From JBCCTJ01 sp039198585 (GTDB taxonomy: Bacteria; Bacteroidota; Bacteroidia; Cytophagales; Amoebophilaceae): a stretch of 43,413 nt of DNA. This document shows positions 36,131-43,413 of this stretch, piece by piece. The stretch spans positions 1 through 43,413 of the forward strand of contig JBCCTJ010000003.1 in NCBI GenBank assembly GCA_039198585.1, read 5' to 3'. Within the stretch, counting starts at the first letter, position 1. The number at the start of each line of letters is the position of its first letter. Position numbers and translations under genes: made by a program. The notes beneath the pieces were generated by a model. The model searched no databases, was not told the origin of the DNA, and saw nothing but the letters and a program-made list of their open reading frames with translations.

Positions 36131-36646
36131 TTACTCAGAAGCTATTGTTTTTAGTAAACGATGTATTTTCCCCACTTCACTTTGTAGCCCACCAAGAATT
36201 TGCTGCATCGGAGCTTGAAGAATATTGATAATTTCTCCTATTAGCTCCTCTTTAGATTTAAGCTTTGCCAGTGGGTTAAGCTGATCAATACCAATAAATA
36301 TTTCACCATAAGCAAAAGCACCCTTGATTTCTGGGACTTTTAATTTAGTTGCTTTATGGAATTTTTGAAGAACCCTAGCAGGTATACTCGGATTTTCTTT
36401 TGTCATAAGCACCATGGATGTTTTTTTGAGAGTTTCACTCAGTTGCTCTCTATCAGTTCCTTGAAATAAAATACGCAAAAGCGTGTTCGGGATAACACGA
36501 CAACCTATATTTTCTTTGTATAACATAGCACGAAGCTGATGTGCTTGATTAGCTGTAAGACCCTGACAATCTACAATGTATAGATGATTTTGAGATAAAA
36601 TAGATTCCATCATCTCTAGAACCTCCTTTTTTCTTTGTTTATTCAT
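36131..36646 (-). CDS. rplJ: 50S ribosomal protein L10
   Basis: 171 residues. N-terminal KEVLEMMESILSQNHLYIVDCQGLTANQAHQLRAMLYKENIGCRVIPNTLLRIL is the L10 rRNA-binding domain, with the K.TLL motif as NTLLRI. The C-terminal helix carries the L7/L12 dimers and ends KIHRLLKTIASE. It forms the ribosomal stalk base with L11 (rplK) and L7/L12 (rplL). It lies 10 nt after rplA and about 180 nt before rplL. Confidence 0.95.
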   Translation of the reverse strand: MNKQRKKEVLEMMESILSQNHLYIVDCQGLTANQAHQLRAMLYKENIGCRVIPNTLLRILFQGTDREQLSETLKKTSMVLMTKENPSIPARVLQKFHKATKLKVPEIKGAFAYGEIFIGIDQLNPLAKLKSKEELIGEIINILQAPMQQILGGLQSEVGKIHRLLKTIASE

Positions 36647-36656
36647 GATTATGATG

Positions 36657-37352
36657 CTACTTAATTGAACTTTGATCTATTTTGATGCCTTTCCCCATTG
36701 TACTAGCAAGTGTAATACTCTGTATATACCCTCCTTTTGAACTGCTAGGCTTAAGCTTTTTAATAGTACTTATTACTTCGTTGATATTGTCTTCTAGTTT
36801 TTCGTTACTAAAGGATACACGACCAATACTAGCATGAATCTGACCGTACTCATCATTTTTAATTTCTATCTTTCCTGCCTTTATTTCTCTGACCGCTTTA
36901 GCTGGATCTGGCGTTACTGTGCCATTCTTAGGGCTAGGCATTAAGCCCATAGGGCCTATAATTTTACCCACTTTGCCTACTTTAGCCATTAAAATAGGTA
37001 TGGCTACAATCACGTCTACTTCTTTCCACTTATTTTCTAGTTTTTTCAGGTATTCATCACAGCCTGCATAATCAGCACCAGCTTTCTTGACTTCTTCTTC
37101 TTTATCAGGTGTACAAATTACTAAAACACGCCTTGCTTTGCCTGTTCCATGAGGAAGATCTACAACTCCACGTACTATTTGATCAGCTTTCTGAGGGTTA
37201 ATATTAAGATTCACATGAATATCAACAGAAGCATCAAATTTTACATTCGTGCTTTTTTTTAGTAGATTGACTCCTTCCTGAAGGAAGTAGGCTTTTCCAA
37301 AGTCATGTGATAATAATAGTTTTTTCTCTCTTTTAGTCTTCCTTTTAGCCAT
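36657..37352 (-). CDS. rplA: 50S ribosomal protein L1
   Basis: 231 residues. TNVKFDASVDIHVNLNINPQKADQIVRGVVDLPHGTGK and KVGKIIGPMGLMPSPKNGTVTPDP are the conserved domain I and II signatures, with KAGKIEIKNDEYGQIHASIGRVSF following. L1 forms the mobile stalk of the large subunit at the E site and, in other bacteria, represses the rplK-rplA mRNA. Five nucleotides separate it from rplK. Confidence 0.98.
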   Translation of the reverse strand: MAKRKTKREKKLLLSHDFGKAYFLQEGVNLLKKSTNVKFDASVDIHVNLNINPQKADQIVRGVVDLPHGTGKARRVLVICTPDKEEEVKKAGADYAGCDEYLKKLENKWKEVDVIVAIPILMAKVGKVGKIIGPMGLMPSPKNGTVTPDPAKAVREIKAGKIEIKNDEYGQIHASIGRVSFSNEKLEDNINEVISTIKKLKPSSSKGGYIQSITLASTMGKGIKIDQSSIK

Positions 37353-37357
37353 TTGAT

Positions 37358-37771
37358 TTAGTTTGTTATAGTAACGCCCATACTTCTTAAGGTTCCTTCT
37401 AGTATTTTGATAGCTTTATCTAATGAAAAAGCATTTAGGTCTTCTTGTTTCTCTAAAGCAATCACTTTAAGTTTTTCTCTTGATATCGTTCCTACTTTAT
37501 CTCTATTAGGAATGGCTGACCCTTTTTTAATACCAATTGCTTTTTTCAGCATGATAGAAGCAGGTGTATTCTTTACTTGGATAGTATACTTTTTGCTTTT
37601 TTCGTTAATATTAATGATAACTCGCACAATTTCGCCTTTTTTATGTTTAGTTTTAGCATTAATTTCACTAACGACATCCCGAATATTAAGGTTTTTCCCA
37701 CCAAGTGCTGGTCCTAAAGGAGGTCCTGGGGTTGCATTTCCTCCTTGTATTTGTATTTTTGTAATAGACAT
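37358..37771 (-). CDS. rplK: 50S ribosomal protein L11
   Basis: 137 residues. QGGNATPGPPLGPALGGKNLN (the start of the GTPase-centre N-terminal domain with the proline pair), then the RNA-binding C-terminal domain with KTPPAS-type KNTPASIMLKKAIGIKKGS and a terminal LEGTLRSMGVTI. The N-terminal Met-Ser-Ile-Thr-Lys has no unusual features. It is part of the GTPase-associated centre with 23S rRNA. It starts 12 nt after nusG. Confidence 0.98.
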   Translation of the reverse strand: MSITKIQIQGGNATPGPPLGPALGGKNLNIRDVVSEINAKTKHKKGEIVRVIININEKSKKYTIQVKNTPASIMLKKAIGIKKGSAIPNRDKVGTISREKLKVIALEKQEDLNAFSLDKAIKILEGTLRSMGVTITN

Positions 37772-37783
37772 AAGGCTGTAAGT

Positions 37784-38335
37784 TTATAGTTTTTTCACTT
37801 GTGAGAAATTCAGTTCTGTTTTGGTTTCTTTACCAAAAATCTGAATCGTAGCTTCTAGTTTTTTTCGGTTAGAATCTAGCTTCCTAATAATTGCTAACTT
37901 ACCTTTCAGGACACCATTCGTAATTTCTACTTTTTCCCCTTCTTTAAAGTTCTTTTTAACATCCTCATCTAAAGTATCTACGGTGACTTCATTACCTAGC
38001 ATAATATCAACTTCTTCTTTTTCTAAAGGTGTAGGCTCGTGTGTGCCCCCCCATCCTGCAGCGGATATATATCCACGGACACCTTGTACCTGCTGAATAA
38101 GTTCTCGTAGCTTATTATTTTTCTGGAAGTCAGCTAAAATAACAATATAGGCAAAGTACCGTTTTTTTATAATCTTTTTCCCAGCTTGTACAGTATAAAC
38201 TCTTTGAAAAGGAACTAAAATATCATCTACCATCTTTTCTATTCCTTTTTCTTGAAGTGTTGCTTCTATACGGAGCTTTACTTTCTCTTCCTGTCCTCCT
38301 TTCACTTTAATAGGGTACCACGCTTTATTTGTCAT
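37784..38335 (-). CDS. nusG: Transcription termination/antitermination factor NusG
   Basis: 183 residues from ATG 38335; the frame is open from 38362, but the family begins with the short M..K.WY..K pattern seen at the inner Met (NKAWYPIKVKGGQEEKV). The NGN domain contains KRYFAYIVILADF. The C-terminal KOW domain reads FKEGEKVEITNGVLKGKLAII. It binds the RNA polymerase clamp and couples to S10 or Rho in other bacteria. Between secE and rplK, the conserved order. Confidence 0.96.
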   Translation of the reverse strand: MTNKAWYPIKVKGGQEEKVKLRIEATLQEKGIEKMVDDILVPFQRVYTVQAGKKIIKKRYFAYIVILADFQKNNKLRELIQQVQGVRGYISAAGWGGTHEPTPLEKEEVDIMLGNEVTVDTLDEDVKKNFKEGEKVEITNGVLKGKLAIIRKLDSNRKKLEATIQIFGKETKTELNFSQVKKL

Positions 38336-38369
38336 ATTTTTCTTTTTGATGAAACTATACAATCAAGTA

Positions 38370-38561
38370 TCAGAAAGCTTGATAAATCCACATACTTAAT
38401 TTCTGGAGATAGATATTAAGTATCCCCACAATAAAAGCACAGATTACAAGACCAATAAAAAAAAGAAAAGAAAGATCTTGCAACTGCCTATTAGAAGGCC
38501 ATGTTACTTCGTAAACAAGTTCGTTAAACGACTCTATAATAAAGGTAATAATACTAAACAT
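38370..38561 (-). CDS. secE: Preprotein translocase subunit SecE
   Basis: 63 residues from ATG 38561; the upstream extension of the frame is translated tRNA-Trp. FNELVYEVTWPSNRQLQD is the conserved amphipathic SecE motif (E..KV.WP...EL), followed by one membrane helix (FLFFIGLVICAFIVGILNIYL). It clamps SecY in the inner membrane. It sits between tRNA-Trp and nusG, the usual Bacteroidota order. Confidence 0.95.
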   Translation of the reverse strand: MFSIITFIIESFNELVYEVTWPSNRQLQDLSFLFFIGLVICAFIVGILNIYLQKLSMWIYQAF

Positions 38562-38574
38562 TTTTATTCGTTTG

Positions 38575-38647
38575 CACGGATGGAGAGACTTGAACTCCCA
38601 ACCTGTGGTTTTGGAGACCACTGCTCTGCCAATTGAGCTACACCCGT
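38575..38647 (-). tRNA. tRNA-Trp (anticodon CCA)
   Basis: 73-nt cloverleaf on the minus strand. The acceptor stem is ACGGGTG with CATCCGT (one G.U). The anticodon arm has stem GTGGT, loop CTCCAAA and stem ACCAC. T arm GGGAGTTCAAGTCTC. Discriminator G; CCA not encoded. Lies between tuf and secE. Confidence 0.95.
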
Positions 38648-38741
38648 ATCTGGATAAGCCTGTAGGCTATATTTCTTATGATTGCTAATAACTAATAACA
38701 TAAAAAGGAAAGTAAAGCATATAAGGTACTCATACCAATAA

Positions 38742-39977
38742 TTAAAGCACTTCTGTTACAATACCAGCACCCACCGTTCTACCACCTTCACGCATAGAAA
38801 ATTTCAGTCCCTTATTAATAGCAATTTTATTAAGAAGTTCTATATCCATCATGACATTATCACCTGGCATAACAATTTCTCTATCTGCTCCCTCGGAATC
38901 TTTAATAGACTTAATATCTCCAGTAATATCTGCTGTACGTACATAAAATTGAGGACGATATTTAATACCAAAACTAGTATGCCTCCCTCCTTCTTCTTTT
39001 TTAAGTACATATACTTCTGCTCGGAACTTTTTGCTTGGCGTGATCGTGTTGGGTTTGCAAATAACGTCACCTCGCTGAATATCCGTTTTCCCAACACCAC
39101 GAAGTAACATACCAACATTTTCACCAGCTTTACCATCTTCTAGTTCCTTTCTAAACATCTCTATACCCGTAACAGTAGTTTTAAATTTACCTTTACGCGC
39201 ACTAACCACTTCTACTTCTTCACCAACTTTTATAACCCCTTGGTCTATTCTTCCAGTAGCAACGGTTCCACGACCTGAAATAGAAAATACATCTTCGATA
39301 GACATCAAGAAAGGCTTTTCCGTATCACGAGTAGGCAATGGAAGTGAGTCAAGCGCGTCATGAAGCTGTTTAATTTTTTCGACGGCCCCTGCATGATTAG
39401 CGTTGCCTTCATCAAGAGCTGCTAAAGCAGACCCACTAATAATAGTAACTTTTTCATCAGCACCATCTCCAAATACTCTATTAATATCTTCACGCACTTC
39501 TTCTTCTACTAATGTCCTAAGCTCTTCTTTATCATTTTCATCTCCATCTAATGCATCAACTTTATTTAAGAAAACCAAAAGTTTATCAGGAGTCATTCCA
39601 ATCTGCTTAGAAAGAAGAAGATGTTCTTTTGTTTGGGCCATCACCCCATCAGTAGCAGCTACTACAAGAATTAAATAGTCTGTTTGGTTCATACCTGTAA
39701 TAGCATTTTTGATATAGTCTGCATGACCTGGACAATCAATCAAAGCATAGTGACGGTTTCTAGTAGAAAACTCTACAACAGAGCTATTAATAGTAATACC
39801 ACGTTGCTTTTCTTCAGGGGCATTATCGATTTGATCATAGCTTTTTTTTTCACTATAGCCTTGTGTTGCACTCACTGCAGTAATAGCCGCTGAAAGTGTA
39901 GTTTTCCCATGATCTACATGCCCCATGGTACCTATGTTGACGTGCTCTAGGTTCCTGATATACTTTTCCTTTGCCAT
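38742..39977 (-). CDS. tuf: Translation elongation factor Tu
   Basis: 411 residues, slightly longer than the common 394-400. G1 GHVDHGKTT (residues 19-27), switch region with APEEKQRGITIN, G3 DCPGHADY, G4 NKVD and G5 SGSAL are all present. C-terminal barrels 2 and 3 end in REGGRTVGAGIVTEVL. Brings aminoacyl-tRNA to the ribosome; recycled by EF-Ts (tsf at 3912). Between tRNA-Thr and tRNA-Trp. Promoter at 40022-40052. Confidence 0.99.
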   Translation of the reverse strand: MAKEKYIRNLEHVNIGTMGHVDHGKTTLSAAITAVSATQGYSEKKSYDQIDNAPEEKQRGITINSSVVEFSTRNRHYALIDCPGHADYIKNAITGMNQTDYLILVVAATDGVMAQTKEHLLLSKQIGMTPDKLLVFLNKVDALDGDENDKEELRTLVEEEVREDINRVFGDGADEKVTIISGSALAALDEGNANHAGAVEKIKQLHDALDSLPLPTRDTEKPFLMSIEDVFSISGRGTVATGRIDQGVIKVGEEVEVVSARKGKFKTTVTGIEMFRKELEDGKAGENVGMLLRGVGKTDIQRGDVICKPNTITPSKKFRAEVYVLKKEEGGRHTSFGIKYRPQFYVRTADITGDIKSIKDSEGADREIVMPGDNVMMDIELLNKIAINKGLKFSMREGGRTVGAGIVTEVL

Positions 39978-40021
39978 ATCGATTGATTTAATTAATAAGT
40001 GATTATAAAAGTCTTAGGCGA

Positions 40022-40052
40022 CAAAAGTACAATTCTTTTGGAGAAGTGCAAA
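40022..40052 (-). promoter_or_regulatory. Bacteroidota-type promoter for tuf
   Basis: Minus strand TTTG (40052-40049), 19 nt, TACTTTTG (40029-40022): a full consensus match. Predicted start near 40015, about 40 nt before the tuf ATG. Confidence 0.75.
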
Positions 40053-40085
40053 AAAGCACAATCATATTTTTTTATAAAACATTTA

Positions 40086-40160
40086 TGGAGCCAATGACGG
40101 GATTTGAACCCGCGATCTCTTCCTTACCAAGGAAGTGCTCTACCGCTGAGCCACATCGGC
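40086..40160 (-). tRNA. tRNA-Thr (anticodon GGU), CCA encoded
   Basis: Acceptor stem GCCGATG with CATTGGC (one G.U). The anticodon arm has stem CTTCC, loop TTGGTAA and stem GGAAG, giving anticodon GGT. T arm CGGGTTCAAATCCCG. Discriminator T, followed by CCA in the gene (40088-40086), unlike the other tRNAs here. Confidence 0.95.
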
Positions 40161-40165
40161 ATCTG

Positions 40166-40238
40166 AGCGGAAGACGGGACTCGAACCCGCAACCTACAGC
40201 TTGGAAGGCTGTCACTCTACCAATTGAGTTACTTCCGC
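40166..40238 (-). tRNA. tRNA-Gly (anticodon UCC)
   Basis: Acceptor stem GCGGAAG with CTTCCGC. The anticodon arm has stem ACAGC, loop CTTCCAA and stem GCTGT, giving anticodon TCC. T arm CGGGTTCGAGTCCCG. Discriminator T; CCA not encoded. Confidence 0.95.
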
Positions 40239-40250
40239 AATTCTTATCAG

Positions 40251-40333
40251 TGGGGAGAGCAGGATTCGAACCTGCGAAGGCGTACGCCAACAGATTTACA
40301 GTCTGCCCCCGTTGACCGCTTGGGTATCTCCCC
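40251..40333 (-). tRNA. tRNA-Tyr (anticodon GUA)
   Basis: Acceptor stem GGGGAGA with TCTCCCC. The anticodon arm has stem GCAGA, loop CTGTAAA and stem TCTGT, giving anticodon GTA. It has a long class II variable arm (TGGCGTACGCCTT) and T arm GCAGGTTCGAATCCTGC. Discriminator A; CCA not encoded. Confidence 0.95.
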
Positions 40334-40357
40334 TGCTTACTAGCAGTTTTTGGACTA

Positions 40358-40390
40358 CAATATTACTGCCTTTTATCCTATTTATCAAAA
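40358..40390 (-). promoter_or_regulatory. Bacteroidota-type promoter for tRNA-Tyr/Gly/Thr
   Basis: Minus strand TTTTG (40390-40386), 20 nt, TAATATTG (40365-40358): one mismatch to TAnnTTTG. The predicted start lies about 20 nt before tRNA-Tyr. Confidence 0.55.
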
Positions 40391-40451
40391 CCCAACATTA
40401 AGTTGATTAAGTATAGAACATTCTTCATGAGAATTATTTGAATAACAGCAG

Positions 40452-40784
40452 TCAATCTAGCCACCCCAATGCTATCTTCGCTTCTTCTGACATATTATCT
40501 GGACTGTAAGGAGGATCAAAAGTAATTTGCACACCTACACTACCAACTCCTTTAATAGCAATAACTTTTTCTTTAATATCCTCTACAATTAGCGCCATAG
40601 CAGGACAGTTCGGTGTGGTCAAAGTCATCAGAATACCTACTTTACTTTCTTGATCATCAGTATCCTCAATAGTGATATTATATATCAAGCCCAGTGAATA
40701 AATATCAACAGGAAGTTCAGGGTCATAGATATCCTGCAGCGTTGCAACAATCGAATCATAAAGAACATGCTTTTTTTTAACCAT
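40452..40784 (-). CDS. SufT/MIP18-family Fe-S assembly protein (DUF59)
   Basis: 110 residues. DPELPVDIYSLGLIYNI and TLTTPNCPAMALIVEDI with its cysteine are the DUF59 core (DPE.PV.I..LGLVY; T...C). The C terminus ITFDPPYSPDNMSEEAKIALGW matches small Bacteroidota SufT-like proteins that work in iron-sulphur cluster assembly or maturation. No suf genes are in the window to confirm the pathway. It starts 12 nt after the FMN reductase, so the two are probably co-transcribed. Confidence 0.85.
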   Translation of the reverse strand: MVKKKHVLYDSIVATLQDIYDPELPVDIYSLGLIYNITIEDTDDQESKVGILMTLTTPNCPAMALIVEDIKEKVIAIKGVGSVGVQITFDPPYSPDNMSEEAKIALGWLD

Positions 40785-40796
40785 GATAGAGTACTA

Positions 40797-41324
40797 TTAA
40801 AAATCAATAAAACCGCTAGCTTGCTCTTCCAAATGAGCAATATAGCGTGGATTTTTTTTAACTAAATCGATATCAGGATGAACTATATTAGCAAGTTTAG
40901 GCTGAACTGGATAAATCGTCATTCCCAAATAATATAGAATATCGCCCAAGTGACTCAGCCCCAGCAAATTACCTTGATATCCTTTAGAAACGCCTATCAG
41001 AGCTGCTTTCTTACCTTTAAATATTTTCGGAGAAGCATAAGCATCAATAAAAGTTTTTAATACACCAGGGAAGGATCCATTGTATTGCGGTACCACAAAT
41101 AGATATTTAACAGATTCGTCCATGTGAGCAATCATTGTATTGACTTGACTGTTTTTCTTCTTATTGGCGTAGAGAGCTGAAAACGCAAAGTCTTCAGGTA
41201 GCTCTTGTAAATTAAGTAGGTGGGTCAGTACCCCTTTTCTTTCAAAAAGATGAGCACAGTGATGGGCTACAACAGCACTGAGAGAATGGGGACGATTAGT
41301 GCCAATAATAATCGTAATGGGCAT
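40797..41324 (-). CDS. NADPH-dependent FMN reductase-like flavoprotein
   Basis: 175 residues from ATG 41324; the frame is open from 41345, but the inner Met starts the flavodoxin-like fold directly (PITIIIGTNRPHSLSAVVAHH; family GT.R..S.S). VPQYNGSFPGVLKTFIDAYASP is the strong FMN-binding signature (P.YNGSFPG.LK..ID). It would reduce FMN, quinones or azo compounds with NAD(P)H. A -7 like TATTTTTG (41375-41368) lies upstream with no clear -33. Next to the SufT-like gene in one run. Confidence 0.85.
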   Translation of the reverse strand: MPITIIIGTNRPHSLSAVVAHHCAHLFERKGVLTHLLNLQELPEDFAFSALYANKKKNSQVNTMIAHMDESVKYLFVVPQYNGSFPGVLKTFIDAYASPKIFKGKKAALIGVSKGYQGNLLGLSHLGDILYYLGMTIYPVQPKLANIVHPDIDLVKKNPRYIAHLEEQASGFIDF

Positions 41325-41439
41325 CGTACTAGCATACAACATCAATTGATAGGTAAGAGTTATCCAGCAAAAATAATAGATAAAACGAATTCTATGATTC
41401 TAGTATGCCAAGTTAACTGTATTAATAGTTTCTTAGAGT

Positions 41440-41464
41440 AAAAAATTAAGTTTTAATTACTTAA
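41440..41464 (-). terminator. Candidate terminator after the 323-residue membrane protein gene
   Basis: Minus strand stem TTAAGT, loop AATTAAA, stem ACTTAA, followed directly by six T (41445-41440). Lies between the 41528 stop and the FMN reductase start. Confidence 0.45.
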
Positions 41465-41527
41465 CAAATATAATAGTAAGTTAACATAAAATATTATATA
41501 GTACTATTCTTAGTTAATAAAGTACTA

Positions 41528-42499
41528 TTAATTTTTTAATGGAATCAAAAAATCAGAGCTTTTTCCCCAACCTTTTTCAATAGTGTAGGGGATGCTACCA
41601 TAGTCAGGACAATCATGAGGGTCTGGTTCATTACCTACTAAAATATAATCATAGCTTTCAGGAAAGCAAGCCTTCAATCGGTTCAACCCACGTTTAAATA
41701 GCATGTCCTCCTTTACATAGGATACAGTGTTATTCTCATCTTTTTGCCATATTGGAACTTTCCATGTTTTGATTTCAGGATAAGCTTCTTCCATCTTTCC
41801 CCGAGAGAATGATAATAGCATAGATTCAAATATAGGAGTAGATAGTAAGGCATCGAACTCAAACTTATTAGGCAAAAATGAAAAGAGCGAATACCTTGAT
41901 GGATCCCTAGTAACATCTCTTTGTAAACAGCGAAGATAACATTCGACATCGTCTTTTAGTAAGGGATGAGCAGCAACAACCAAAAAACCATTTCGAAGCG
42001 AAGTATCAGTTATAAAAAAATAATCACATCCTTTGTATTTATTGTATAGATCCCAATTGTATAGATCACAATCTGACTCTAAACAGAAAAATAATTTTTG
42101 AAATTTTGGATCTATAGAAAGATTATGTTTTCCACCATATCGGATTAAAGGAAGTTGCAGGTTATAATTCGAGTATTTTTCAAAAGGGATAGTAACATCT
42201 TCTTTGCCCTTTAAGTAAAAAAGCCAAGGTTCTAATTGCTCAATGTTCGGATATTTGGCTTTTAGGTCCACCATCTTTGTTCTAGTTGCGTTAATCACAG
42301 ATAAAACAACGAGAAAACCGATGACAATGGAACTAAACAATAGAAAAAGCTTGATTATTACGATTAATTTTTTTTGAAGGATCTGTTTTACCAATATTGT
42401 GGTCTTTATGTTCTCAATTTTCTTTTCATAGCTACAAGACTGAGGCATACTATAAGAAAGTGTATAGAAAAGCACTATGGGGAATATTTTTATTTTCAT
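41528..42499 (-). CDS. Membrane protein of unknown function with N-terminal signal and one anchor
   Basis: 323 residues. Residues 1-20 look like a signal peptide with a cysteine (FPIVLFYTLSYSMPQSC, possibly a lipobox-like end). After a basic linker, residues about 45-68 form a membrane helix (VIIKLFLLFSSIVIGFLVVLSVI). The remaining 250 residues are a soluble domain with many aromatic residues and several cysteines, with no motif I recognise. The signal-linker-membrane layout is the same as in the solenoid gene at 22358 and the broken one at 9114. Stands alone between two small AT-rich gaps. Confidence 0.65.
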   Translation of the reverse strand: MKIKIFPIVLFYTLSYSMPQSCSYEKKIENIKTTILVKQILQKKLIVIIKLFLLFSSIVIGFLVVLSVINATRTKMVDLKAKYPNIEQLEPWLFYLKGKEDVTIPFEKYSNYNLQLPLIRYGGKHNLSIDPKFQKLFFCLESDCDLYNWDLYNKYKGCDYFFITDTSLRNGFLVVAAHPLLKDDVECYLRCLQRDVTRDPSRYSLFSFLPNKFEFDALLSTPIFESMLLSFSRGKMEEAYPEIKTWKVPIWQKDENNTVSYVKEDMLFKRGLNRLKACFPESYDYILVGNEPDPHDCPDYGSIPYTIEKGWGKSSDFLIPLKN

Positions 42500-42618
42500 A
42501 ATCCCAATTTTAAATAAAATCTACAAGAAAGACAAAGAGGCAGTCAGGAGAATACGAAATTGTAGCAATCATTAAAAAAATATCTCTATAGGAAACTCTA
42601 TTAACATTTTTTTAGATT

Positions 42619-42767
42619 AAGAATAACTAATAAAAATTGCAAAAATCCCCGAAAATGAACAAAAGTACCTAAATTCGGTGAATCTTACTTTTTTTTTGCT
42701 TATGGACATAAAAGGGAAACGTTCCCTACAACTCATATGAAATGTTTTTGAAAAAAAACGTCTCTAC
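42619..42767. repeat. Dispersed ~150-bp repeat, copy B
   Basis: Matches copy A (13196-13346) in the same orientation; see that entry. It lies alone in the gap between the membrane protein gene and 5S rRNA. No other gene or RNA is visible in 42500-42857. Confidence 0.6.
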
Positions 42768-42857
42768 TTCTGAGTAGTACGCCAAAAGGGGAGAATTTTT
42801 TAAGATAATCAGCAATTGAGTGATTAGATAACTTCCAAAAGCTATAAAATAAAAAAT

Positions 42858-42965
42858 AGGCAACTACCTACTCTCCCGCCTTTCTGGGCAGTACCATCGG
42901 CGCAACTGGACTTAACTTCTCTGTTCGGAATGGAAAGAGGTGTATCCCCAGCGCTATAGTCACCT
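42858..42965 (-). rRNA. rrf: 5S ribosomal RNA
   Basis: About 108 nt on the minus strand: the central CATTCCGAACAGAGAAGTTAAG, the loop CGCCGATGGTACTG and terminal helix AGGTGACT/AGTTGCCT are all recognisable. It lies 45 nt after the end of 23S rRNA, and a T-rich stretch follows it (ATTTTTTATTTT), which may help termination. Confidence 0.95.
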
Positions 42966-43009
42966 TATTTCTTAATAATATTATCGTAAGAGTAAAAGGA
43001 GCAACAAAG

Positions 43010-43413
<404 letters not shown>

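Noticed and set aside
40046..40315. 89-residue plus-strand frame with GFEPA and RRDSNPQP patterns
   Set aside because: This is the well-known false protein produced by translating the antisense of tRNA genes (Thr, Gly, Tyr).

Overview
The window is AT-rich bacterial DNA that I place, by inference, in the Bacteroidota, most likely an insect- or amoeba-associated reduced-genome symbiont of the Cardinium/Amoebophilus kind. The evidence is the gene order (tRNA-Tyr, -Gly, -Thr, tuf, tRNA-Trp, secE, nusG, rplK, rplA, rplJ, rplL, rpoB, rpoC), Bacteroidota-type promoters (TTTG, 19-20 nt gap, TAnnTTTG), the near absence of Shine-Dalgarno sequences, decayed insertion sequences and ankyrin-like solenoid proteins. 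The exact taxon cannot be proven from the sequence alone.

Layout. At 1-171 is the 3' end of an IS256-type transposase. From 300 to 11174 every gene is on the minus strand: a decayed and an intact secreted coiled-coil gene, a dicarboxylate/amino-acid symporter, a translation operon (rplM, rpsI, rpsB, tsf, rpoZ-like), then tRNA-Leu, trigger factor and DNA polymerase III delta, and a broken ankyrin-like gene. A decayed IS5-like element follows (11527-12960, plus). From 13660 to 25348 everything is on the plus strand: a membrane MutS-like ATPase; a short S10-type operon (rplC, rplD, rplW, rplB, rpsS, rplV, rpsC) ending in dut; and a three-gene envelope-type operon (membrane coiled-coil protein, SurA-like chaperone, 996-residue membrane-anchored solenoid). 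Next come an IS256 remnant (plus) and a second IS5-like copy in the opposite orientation (26085-26950, minus). From 26963 to the end all genes are again minus: rnpB, rpoC, rpoB, rplL, rplJ, rplA, rplK, nusG, secE, tRNA-Trp, tuf, tRNA-Thr, -Gly, -Tyr, a SufT/MIP18-like protein, an NADPH:FMN reductase, an unknown membrane protein, 5S rRNA and the 3' end of 23S rRNA.

How it fits together. The window is mostly information-processing core (transcription, translation, protein folding, RNase P). The plus-strand block lies between two inverted copies of the same IS and is the only block on that strand, so it looks like a segment inverted by recombination between them. The S10 operon has lost its usual neighbours (rpsJ upstream, rplP and the rest downstream) and starts from its own promoter.

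The most unusual observations are: ribosomal protein L2 has lost the nearly universal histidine at the peptidyl-transferase loop (His229 of E. coli is Gly); the rifampicin pocket of RpoB is heavily substituted (including His526 to Gln and Ser531 to Thr); the RNase P RNA P1 helix overlaps the end of rpoC; a family of large membrane proteins is built from about 68-residue double-hairpin repeats; and a MutS-like ATPase carries membrane segments.
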